Shown in pieces: positions 15,624 to 22,378 of a DNA stretch of 26,133 nt. A program made the position numbers and the translations under genes. Each line of letters opens with the position of its first letter. Within the stretch, counting starts at the first letter, position 1. Source of the DNA: CAZFAP01 sp964516325 (GTDB taxonomy: Bacteria; Auribacterota; JABMQX01); NCBI GenBank assembly GCA_964516325.1, contig CAZFAP010000055.1:1-26133 (forward strand), in the 5' to 3' direction. The notes under the pieces were generated by a model that ran no database searches, was not told where the DNA came from, and worked only from the letters and a program-made list of their open reading frames with translations.

Positions 15624-18530
15624 TCACTCCGAGTTCATCGTCACCACATCTCCCCTCCTGCTTTCGGGCGTAACTTTGAGCCGCTCGAGCTTTCCACCAC
15701 GATACACTCCCTCGACGGTCGTACTGAATGGAGCCCGCAGCTTAAATTCCACATCCCATCCCTTCGGCCATGCGGGAAACAGGATAATCTTCTCGTCCTC
15801 CGTTTGAACGAGCATGGTTTGAAGCGCGATCATGGCAACGCTCCCGTGGTCCTGGTCGGGAACCCAATCGAAATTCGGACCCCAAAATCCGGGAAAACGG
15901 CTACCCGCATGATGGCTCGAAAAGTTGCCCGCAGTGAGCTTGCTGGCGACTTCCGTCAGGCCCAAGAAAGCGGCCTGAATCGCGTCCTGAGTCCACCCGC
16001 CTGTCAGCCTGAACCGGCGTCTCTCGAACGTCAGCCGCGCGACTTCCAGACCTGGCTTGCCGATGCCATAAAGCCTGTACGGGAAAATCGCGTACAGCTC
16101 CGGGTTCTCCATGTTTTTCAAGTCGCCGAATTTCTCTGCTGGCAGCAGGAACGCTTTGCCGTCTTCTGTTCTTGTCGGAATCCAAGAAAGTTCTCCGAGG
16201 AGTCGCTCCCAGGACTTTCGTCGGTCCTCGCCAATTGCGTCGGGCGGCAAAGAGAGCAGACCGTCAAGGACGAATCGCAAGCCAGCGATTTCCGGCAGCG
16301 GGTTGGTCGCCTCCTGCCATGTCTCCAGCGACTGTGCCGGCTCAAACCGAATCTTGCCGTTCTCGTCTCTGGGATAATGCAAATCATAGAAGCGGGCGAT
16401 TGACCCACCGAGAGGCAACAGCGTCTCGTCGAGGAAACCTCTGTCCTGAGTGTAAGAGTAGTGGTCGAGCATCATCGCGGTCAGCTCATGCCCGCCCGAC
16501 CAATAGTACCGAATGTAGGTGTTGTCCACGTGCGAAGGAGCTTTCCCTTCTCGATCCCAGCCGTAATTCTCGTTCGCATAGGCGCCCCAGAAATACATGG
16601 TCTCCGGAAAGAATGCTCCTTGATGTCCAAAGTAAACTCGAGTCCGAGCCTCCGCCAACGGCAGCACGTCGAGGTACATGCGAAAGAGCGGTTGCATCAG
16701 GTCGAAATCGCCCGCTCGGAGCATCGCCCAGTAAGCGAGCCGCGTGTTCTGAAACCAATACGGCCCGCCCCAGCGACGATAATCCGCATCGTACTCTTCT
16801 CCCGGCTCGCGCGAATCAACCGTGAAAATCGAGCCGTTGAATTTGATGGGGAAGGCGCCTCGTCCCCCGCAGGCGTTGATGAACCGTTGAAGGGCGTATC
16901 CCTGCGAAACCTGAAACGCCCTCCCCGTTGCATCCTTCGAGCCGACCAGCTTGCCGTTGACGTACAGCCTCTGCTTGCCGCCTTCGGAGTCGAATGTTGC
17001 CGCCACGTGAGACCACCTACCCGAAGGAGGCATCGCGTCGTGCATGAGTGTGCCCGCCTCGACGATCAAGCGGAGCGAGTTGCCGGGATATGTGTCGAGC
17101 AGATAGCCGTTGGAGGTCCCGGCCTGAGACTTATCCATGATCCGCCCGCCCCCAGACGGCAACTTCTCCGGACAGACCCGGGCGTCGAGCGTGCATGCCT
17201 TTGTCAACTTGAGTCGCGGGTCGCTTGAAACCTCAATCCAACCGCTGCCGAGAAAACGAGCGCACCGACCTTCTGCATCTTCCACCATCTCGACCCTGCC
17301 GACTATCCTTGCCGGTAAGTAGTCACCGGCCGCGTTGCGAAAGACGCCGTTTTGCGGATTAGAGAACTTCCAATCACCGACGAGGCTCGGCTCATTGGTG
17401 AGTCCCGCTTCCCTGCTATCCGCCAGCGTCTTTATTTCCTCTGGTTTCAAGGCGCGGTTAAAGACTCGCGCACGGCTCATCTTTCCAATAAACTGGTTAT
17501 TCCCGTCGCTGTCCGCGCCGACACGCAGGGGCAGGTCATTCGTGCTCATTTGCACGGCGGGAGTTCCTCCGAAAACGCGAATCCAACTCCGATTCCAGAA
17601 TTCGTCCCACCATTTCCGATGCGCTCGCCGACACCCTTCGAGGTCCAACCCTTCAATTTGCGCGACGATTCGGTCGAGTCGCTGAATCCAGTCTTCCGCC
17701 GTGGCGGTCTGCGCCGTGACCGCGTAAATCGAGACGGCGAATCGCCGCCCGGGTTTCTCCGACTTGAACGTCCTCGCATTCTCCTTAACCAGCCCAGCTC
17801 CCCTGATCGCTCCGCCAAATGTCCGATTCAGGAGCGGATCAGAAAGCCGCGGCATCAGGCTTTCCAGTCCCTGGAGCTTCATGGTCAAAGGCCAAATGGA
17901 TTTCTTGTTCCGGTGGAACCAAACAATACGATTGCTCTTTTCCTCGACGACGGTGTCGGGATACACGATCACAGGATGTGGTCCCCCGCCCATCCCGTAT
18001 GCGCTAAAGAGTTCTTTCCCTTCCAGCGTCCTTTCCTTGTCTCGCCACAACTCAAGGCTAACCCGAATCTCGAACTCCCTTTGCCCTTCGGTCTCAACTC
18101 GAATCACCGGATGATTGGCGTCCACCCAGATTCTGGTCACGACTTGAGAACCCTGCTCGCCAGCGCAGATTTCGATCTCGCCCTGCTTCAGTTTCAAAAC
18201 CTGGTGGAACGGCAGTCCCTTCAAAAACGGATTCGGCGACAGCTTGACTCGGACACGACCGAGCTTGAGCAGCCGTACGTTCTCGCTCCAGGCGTCTGTC
18301 TTGCCTATATAGAGCAGCAAGTCGCCGTTTTCCTCGACCCACACATTGAGCCCGATGTCTCCATTACCGATCGGCATTGAGCCGGAGGAGTTGACGCTCG
18401 GCGTCTCCCACACGACGTTATATTCCTCAAGCGGGTCGCTTGCGGTCAAGGGCGCCGCGCCCGATTCCGAGAGGACAGCGCTGCAAACAGCACAGAAGAA
18501 CGCAACAGCCGCCATTCCTTTTGCTCTCAT
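15624..18530 (-). CDS. Exported DUF5703 / GH95-like glycoside hydrolase with inserted LamG domain
   Basis: 968 residues. The ATG at 18530 follows AGAGG by five bases and opens a signal peptide (MRAKGMAAVAFFCAVCSAVL). Residues about 35-318 are a DUF5703-type beta-sandwich: 'VVWETPSVNSSGSMPIGNGD' followed by IGLNVW is its signature. Residues about 543-880 are an (alpha/alpha) barrel like GH95/GH65 enzymes, with LQRFINACGGRGAFPIKFNG, FWGAYANENYGWDR and YYWSGGHELTAMMLDHY. A C-terminal part follows (WPKGWDVEFKLRAPF). Between the two, residues about 321-540 are a LamG beta-sandwich whose C-terminal strands (LRVGADSDGNNQFIGK, RVFNRALKPEEI) come first. The family is probably alpha-L-fucosidase or galactosidase-like, but substrate and catalytic residues are unproven. 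It is transcribed divergently from the GH5-like gene. Confidence 0.85.
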   Translation of the reverse strand: MRAKGMAAVAFFCAVCSAVLSESGAAPLTASDPLEEYNVVWETPSVNSSGSMPIGNGDIGLNVWVEENGDLLLYIGKTDAWSENVRLLKLGRVRVKLSPNPFLKGLPFHQVLKLKQGEIEICAGEQGSQVVTRIWVDANHPVIRVETEGQREFEIRVSLELWRDKERTLEGKELFSAYGMGGGPHPVIVYPDTVVEEKSNRIVWFHRNKKSIWPLTMKLQGLESLMPRLSDPLLNRTFGGAIRGAGLVKENARTFKSEKPGRRFAVSIYAVTAQTATAEDWIQRLDRIVAQIEGLDLEGCRRAHRKWWDEFWNRSWIRVFGGTPAVQMSTNDLPLRVGADSDGNNQFIGKMSRARVFNRALKPEEIKTLADSREAGLTNEPSLVGDWKFSNPQNGVFRNAAGDYLPARIVGRVEMVEDAEGRCARFLGSGWIEVSSDPRLKLTKACTLDARVCPEKLPSGGGRIMDKSQAGTSNGYLLDTYPGNSLRLIVEAGTLMHDAMPPSGRWSHVAATFDSEGGKQRLYVNGKLVGSKDATGRAFQVSQGYALQRFINACGGRGAFPIKFNGSIFTVDSREPGEEYDADYRRWGGPYWFQNTRLAYWAMLRAGDFDLMQPLFRMYLDVLPLAEARTRVYFGHQGAFFPETMYFWGAYANENYGWDREGKAPSHVDNTYIRYYWSGGHELTAMMLDHYSYTQDRGFLDETLLPLGGSIARFYDLHYPRDENGKIRFEPAQSLETWQEATNPLPEIAGLRFVLDGLLSLPPDAIGEDRRKSWERLLGELSWIPTRTEDGKAFLLPAEKFGDLKNMENPELYAIFPYRLYGIGKPGLEVARLTFERRRFRLTGGWTQDAIQAAFLGLTEVASKLTAGNFSSHHAGSRFPGFWGPNFDWVPDQDHGSVAMIALQTMLVQTEDEKIILFPAWPKGWDVEFKLRAPFSTTVEGVYRGGKLERLKVTPESRRGDVVTMNSE

Positions 18531-18585
18531 GGTCGCCTCTGACCAGATGAATTGTTCGGATTACGTGCCCGGGCCTTTTGTCCTT

Positions 18586-18616
18586 CTTATATCACAAGAG
18601 CCGACTTCTCTTTCAA
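18586..18616 (-). promoter_or_regulatory. Candidate sigma-70 promoter of the DUF5703/GH95-like gene
   Basis: Read on the minus strand, TTGAAA (18616-18611) is followed by an AT-rich GATATAAG block. The -10 may be ATATAA (18592-18587, spacer 18) or TATAAG (18591-18586, spacer 19). The start codon at 18530 lies about 55 bases downstream. It is back to back with the promoter of the GH5-like gene. Confidence 0.45.
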
Positions 18617-18653
18617 GGAATCTCGTTGCCCGAAACGCGTCTCGCGCTCGTCT

Positions 18654-18682
18654 TTGCCCAATGCCGATGAGAATGGTATGAT
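18654..18682 (+). promoter_or_regulatory. Candidate sigma-70 promoter of the GH5-like gene
   Basis: TTGCCC (18654-18659) and TATGAT (18677-18682) are separated by exactly 17 bases and lie 31 bases upstream of the ATG at 18714. The -10 matches consensus at five of six positions. No obvious operator is visible between the two divergent promoters. Confidence 0.5.
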
Positions 18683-18713
18683 TACACAGCAAACCAACAT
18701 AAGGAGCGATGAT

Positions 18714-20159
18714 ATGAGAAACCAATCGTTCAACCTGATCATTGTAAAGGCAGCACTCATGACTATCCCGTTGCTGGCGACCCGCCAGACCCGCTCTGAG
18801 CAGCCAACGAACCCCATCGCACTCCATCCCGAAAACCCGCACTATTTCCTGTTCCGCGGCAAGCCGACAGTCCTTATCACGTCGGGAGAGCATTACGGTG
18901 CAGTGCTGAACCTCGATTTCAACTACGTGAAGTACCTCGACACGCTTCAGGCGGATAGTCTAAACCTGACCCGCACGTTCACCGGTTCCTACGTCGAGCC
19001 GCAGGGAGCGTTCAATATCGCGCGAAACACCCTTGCCCCCGCGCCGAACCGATTTATCTGTCCCTGGGCGAGAAGCGACGCACCCGGCGACCCCAACGGC
19101 GGCAACAAATTCGACCTCAAGAAGTGGGATGACGTTTACTTCGCGCGTTTGAAGGACTTCGTCGCCCAGGCGAGTAAACGAGGTGTCATCGTCGAGGTCA
19201 ACCTCTTCTGTCCCTTCTATGAGGACTCGCAATGGCGGTTGAGTCCCCAGAACGCCATCAACAACATCAATGGTGTGGGCAACGTCCCGCGCACCGACGT
19301 CTATACGCTCGACAAACATGGCGGGCTTCTCCCGGTGCATGAAGCCATGGTCCGCAAGATCGTGGCTGAGCTCAAGGATTTCGACAACGTCTATTATGAA
19401 ATCTGCAACGAGCCGTACTTCGGCGGCGTGACGCTCGAATGGCAGCGCCGCATCGCCGACGTGGTCGTGGATGCCGAGAAGTCCTTGCCCCACAAGCATC
19501 TCATCTCCCAGAACATCGCCAACGGGAAAGCCAAAGTCGAGAACCCGCATCCGGCTGTCTCGATTTTCAACTTCCATTACGCCAGTCCCCCCGAAACGGT
19601 GGCGATGAACTACGGGCTTAACAAGGTCATCGGAGACAACGAGACCGGCTTCAAAGGGACCGCCAACACGCATTATCGAATGGAGGGCTGGGAGTTCATT
19701 CTGGCGGGCGGCGGGCTGTACAACAACCTCGACTATTCATTCACCGTCGGTCACGAAGACGGAACGTTCGTCTATCCGGACAGGCAGCCCGGGGGCGGCA
19801 ACGCGACCTTTCGCCGTCAAATCAAAATCCTGAAGGACTTCATTCACACGTTCGATTTTGTGCGCATGAAGCCCGACAATTCCATCATCAAGAGCAAGTC
19901 CCCCGCCGAGGCGAGGCCGCACGCCCTCGTCGAGCCCGGCAGGCAATACGCCGTTTACGTCTTTGGCGGAAAGCGAGTCGAGCTTGCACTCGATGTTCCG
20001 GCGGGGGAATACCGTGCGGAGTGGCTAAATCCCCTGACAGGAAATCTCGACAAGCGCGACGCCGTCAATCATCCCGGCGGCAACCTCACGCTATCTTCGC
20101 CGCCCTATGACGAAGACATATCGCTTCGTCTCGTGCGCACCGGTCGAATGAACAAGTAG
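18714..20159 (+). CDS. Exported clan-A (GH5-like) glycoside hydrolase with C-terminal beta-domain
   Basis: 481 residues. The ATG at 18714 follows AAGGAG (18701-18706) by seven bases and opens a signal sequence (MRNQSFNLIIVKAALM). In-frame codons further upstream have no such site. The start of the mature part, LHPENPHYFLFRGKPTVLI, is typical of DUF4038/cellulase-like TIM barrels. YYEICNEPYFGG supplies the acid/base candidate E233 in the Asn-Glu-Pro motif. IGDNETGF supplies the nucleophile candidate E310, so both clan GH-A glutamates appear present. Residues about 390-478 form a small beta-domain (YAVYVFGGKRVELAL, EWLNPLTGN) like the putative collagen-binding domain often found after this barrel. 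It is likely secreted and cleaves a beta-linked glycan, but the substrate is not known. It has its own promoter, divergent from the DUF5703 gene, and a strong hairpin terminator downstream. Confidence 0.85.
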   Translation: MRNQSFNLIIVKAALMTIPLLATRQTRSEQPTNPIALHPENPHYFLFRGKPTVLITSGEHYGAVLNLDFNYVKYLDTLQADSLNLTRTFTGSYVEPQGAFNIARNTLAPAPNRFICPWARSDAPGDPNGGNKFDLKKWDDVYFARLKDFVAQASKRGVIVEVNLFCPFYEDSQWRLSPQNAINNINGVGNVPRTDVYTLDKHGGLLPVHEAMVRKIVAELKDFDNVYYEICNEPYFGGVTLEWQRRIADVVVDAEKSLPHKHLISQNIANGKAKVENPHPAVSIFNFHYASPPETVAMNYGLNKVIGDNETGFKGTANTHYRMEGWEFILAGGGLYNNLDYSFTVGHEDGTFVYPDRQPGGGNATFRRQIKILKDFIHTFDFVRMKPDNSIIKSKSPAEARPHALVEPGRQYAVYVFGGKRVELALDVPAGEYRAEWLNPLTGNLDKRDAVNHPGGNLTLSSPPYDEDISLRLVRTGRMNK

Positions 20160-20375
20160 CATGGTGAAAGGGGTAACCTGCTGAGTCTGACGCCACCCGA
20201 ACGCTTTCCGAAGAGGAGTTCTTTTGGTCGCGTGCGAGAAGAATACGAGCCGCAGAAGCTCCTGCTCGATCATTGGAACCCTCGGCCCCCACGGTGCCGC
20301 CGCACCGAGAACGAGATGGAGCAGACCGGGCACATCCGTGCCGGGGGGATGGCGTTCACCCTGCGCAAGGAATAG
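20160..20375 (+). pseudogene. 71-codon open frame directly after the GH5-like stop: probable gene remnant
   Basis: After the TAG at 20157-20159 the same frame stays open for 71 codons to the TAG at 20373-20375. The second half (from a GTG at 20232) reads VREEYEPQKLLLDHWNPRP and later MEQTGHIRAGGMAFTLRKE. About four fifths of its codons have G or C in the third position, like the real genes here, and the peptide looks protein-like. It does not extend the recognised C-terminal domain in any way I know, and there is no good start. Most likely it is the 3' end of a lost gene. Readthrough of the TAG or a small gene starting at the GTG are alternatives. It ends on the hairpin terminator. Confidence 0.35.
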
Positions 20376-20408
20376 CCCCTTTTCGCCTCAAGAGCGAAGA
20401 GGGGCTAT
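20372..20408. terminator. Strong bidirectional hairpin terminator
   Basis: ATAGCCCCTTTTCGC (20372-20386) pairs with GCGAAGAGGGGCTAT (20394-20408): 15 base pairs with a single G-T pair and a seven-base loop. It lies between the plus-strand GH5-like gene and the 3' end of the minus-strand PEP-CTERM gene. It has no long T-run but is symmetric and very stable, so it probably ends transcription from both sides. Confidence 0.75.
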
Positions 20409-20472
20409 GCGTAGTACTGCTCTGGCGGTCCGAGGACAATCCCCGGGCCGCAGCTATCGAGTTCTTGTCGTC

Positions 20473-21075
20473 TTACGCCTTCGCCTTTCTCCGGCGAGAG
20501 CGAACCCACCATGCCAGTCCGGGCAGTCCCGACCCGAACAGCATGAACGTGCTCGCCTCCGGGACGGGCGCCACTCCCGCGACGGCGTCAATCTCTGGCT
20601 CATTGAGGAGGTTCTCCGGAGACCAAGCCGCAATCTTCACGTACCTGTACGCCGCGCCGAGGTCCAGAACGCCCGTGATGTCATCGCTGGACCAGCGGTT
20701 CTGATTTGCATCCTCGAGAGGATTGAACGGCCGCCAGCCGTCCAGGTAAACGTCGGTCATCGTGGCCTGGGCGCCGAGCGATGTGTCATCCCAAAGGGTG
20801 CCCGCGCCATAAACCCGGTACTCAAGTCCTTCCGCGACATAGGGACCATGGTCCTGGCTTGTGAAGACAGCTATCTTGCTCGTAAAGGCGCCTAAATCCC
20901 ACCACCCCGCATTTGGCCAGACGTTCTGCACCCACAGGCCATCCAGGGCGTCGCCGTTACTATTTCCACCGCCAACACCGCCAACCCAATTATCGTCCCA
21001 TCCAACGGATACCCCACTGTCGCCAAAACCATCCGCATTCGGCAGCACCGCTGATTTTCCTAAGAAATCGCCCAG
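20473..21075 (-). CDS. PEP-CTERM sorting-domain protein, N-terminus lost at the IS boundary
   Basis: About 200 native codons up to the IS end at 21075. An internal GTG at 21048 could be read as a start (191 residues), but no signal peptide is present, whereas PEP-CTERM proteins always carry one. The frame instead runs on into IS DNA without an ATG, so the true 5' end is missing. The C-terminus is diagnostic: VPEAST, a hydrophobic membrane helix (FMLFGSGLPGLAWWV) and a basic tail RSRRRKAKA. Exosortase recognises this signal for cell-surface or extracellular-matrix delivery. The body is acidic and rich in Gly, Asn and Trp (VGWDDNWVGGVGGG, DVYLDGWRPFN, YRYVKIAAW), as in secreted adhesive or matrix proteins, with no known enzyme domain. 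It is probably not expressed now as a functional secreted protein. Confidence 0.8.
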   Translation of the reverse strand: MGDFLGKSAVLPNADGFGDSGVSVGWDDNWVGGVGGGNSNGDALDGLWVQNVWPNAGWWDLGAFTSKIAVFTSQDHGPYVAEGLEYRVYGAGTLWDDTSLGAQATMTDVYLDGWRPFNPLEDANQNRWSSDDITGVLDLGAAYRYVKIAAWSPENLLNEPEIDAVAGVAPVPEASTFMLFGSGLPGLAWWVRSRRRKAKA

Positions 21076-21092
21076 TACTGTCCGGTTGTTAG
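21076..21092 (+). repeat. IS left terminal inverted repeat
   Basis: TACTGTCCGGTTGTTAG; it matches the reverse complement of the right end at 15 of 17 positions, the first 12 being identical. Confidence 0.85.
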
Positions 21093-21208
21093 ATTTCGTT
21101 CTTCTCGCAACATACTATAGAGTAAGATGTTACACGAAAAACTGAGTGGAATCGATTTCATTTTGCCCGTACGCTTTGGCTATTTCCTTTCTATGGGAGG
21201 GAGGGCCA

Positions 21209-22378
21209 ATGAATACGGGACGGACTGTTTTTTCTCAACTCATGGATTTCCTGCCTCTGCGGGACTTCCACAGGTGCGTGGCTCGCTACCGTGGTCACTA
21301 CAAGATACGCAAGTTTTCCTGCCTGGATCAGTTTCTCTGCATGGCTTTTGCTCAGCTCACCTATCGGGAGAGCCTGCGAGACATCGAGGCCTGCCTGAGG
21401 GCGATGCAGCCGAAGCTTTACCACATGGGATTGCGCGCGCCGGTCTCGCGGAGCACGCTGGCCGACGCGAACGAAAATCGCGACTGGCGCATCTACGCCG
21501 ACTTTGCGAAGGTTCTCATCGCTACCGCCAAGGGTCTGTATGCAAACGAAGACTTCGGCACGGAGTTGGAGGGAGCGGTGTATGCGCTCGACTCCACCAC
21601 CATCGACCTGTGTCTCTCCCTCTTTCCCTGGGCGAGATTTCGTCGGACGAAGGGCGCCATCAAACTGCACGTACTCCTGAATCTGCGCGGGAGTATCCCC
21701 GAATTCATCCATATCTCCGACGGGAAGCTCCACGATGTCGATATCCTCGACATGCTCATTCCGCAGCCCGGTTCCTTCTATGTGATGGATCGGGCCTATC
21801 TGGATTTCGCACGGCTTTATGCGGTTCATCAAAGTCCGGCCTTCTTCGTGACGCGTGCGAAGCGGCGTCTTCGCTGCAAAAGGCGATACTCTCGCCCCGT
21901 AGACAAGTCAACCGGGTTACGATGCGATCAGACTATTTTCCTTACGGGCATCGATACAGCCAGAGACTACCCGCAACCACTCCGGCGCATCCGCTATCAG
22001 GACCGCGACACCCACAAGAGCTTCATCTTCCTCACCAACAACTTCGTGCTTCCCTCTCTCACCATTGCCCAGTTGTACAAGGCGCGGTGGCGGGTAGAGC
22101 TGTTCTTCAAGTGGATCAAGCAACACCTGAGAATCAAGGCTTTCTACGGCACCTCCCAGAACGCTGTAAAAACCCAAATCTGGATTGCCGTATCCGCGTA
22201 CGTGCTTGTGGCCATTGTCAAGAAACGGCTCGGTCTGAAGCAAAGCCTTTACACAATTCTACAGATTTTGAGCGTGACGCTTTTCGAGAAAACCTCCATC
22301 TTAGAGGCGTTTTCTGAAGAGATTTACAAAAACCAAACAGGTGGTTCTGGTAACCAGTTGATGTTGTTCGACTTATAA
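21209..22378 (+). CDS. IS4-family DDE transposase (DUF4372 N-terminal domain)
   Basis: 389 residues from the ATG at 21209, preceded by GGGAGGGAGGG (21195-21205). A GTG at 21146 is in frame but has no such site. The N-terminal DUF4372 region shows the pattern KIRKFSCLDQFLCMAFAQLT and SLRDIEACL. The DDE catalytic triad can be read: D128 in YALDSTTID, D194 in YVMDRAYLDF and E297 in the family hallmark Y-x2-R-x3-E-x6-K (YKARWRVELFFKWIK). The gene has no frameshift or stop, so the element may still be active. The enzyme cuts and rejoins DNA at the terminal inverted repeats. It is oriented opposite to the interrupted cluster. Confidence 0.93.
   Translation: MNTGRTVFSQLMDFLPLRDFHRCVARYRGHYKIRKFSCLDQFLCMAFAQLTYRESLRDIEACLRAMQPKLYHMGLRAPVSRSTLADANENRDWRIYADFAKVLIATAKGLYANEDFGTELEGAVYALDSTTIDLCLSLFPWARFRRTKGAIKLHVLLNLRGSIPEFIHISDGKLHDVDILDMLIPQPGSFYVMDRAYLDFARLYAVHQSPAFFVTRAKRRLRCKRRYSRPVDKSTGLRCDQTIFLTGIDTARDYPQPLRRIRYQDRDTHKSFIFLTNNFVLPSLTIAQLYKARWRVELFFKWIKQHLRIKAFYGTSQNAVKTQIWIAVSAYVLVAIVKKRLGLKQSLYTILQILSVTLFEKTSILEAFSEEIYKNQTGGSGNQLMLFDL

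Noticed and set aside
17352..18380. 342-codon plus-strand frame
   Set aside because: It is antisense to the well-supported DUF5703/GH95-like gene and has no domain or ribosome binding site.
21127..22317. 396-codon plus-strand frame overlapping the transposase
   Set aside because: It is a different frame of the same IS. The DDE and Y-R-E-K motifs are all in the 21209-22378 frame, so a programmed frameshift is not needed.
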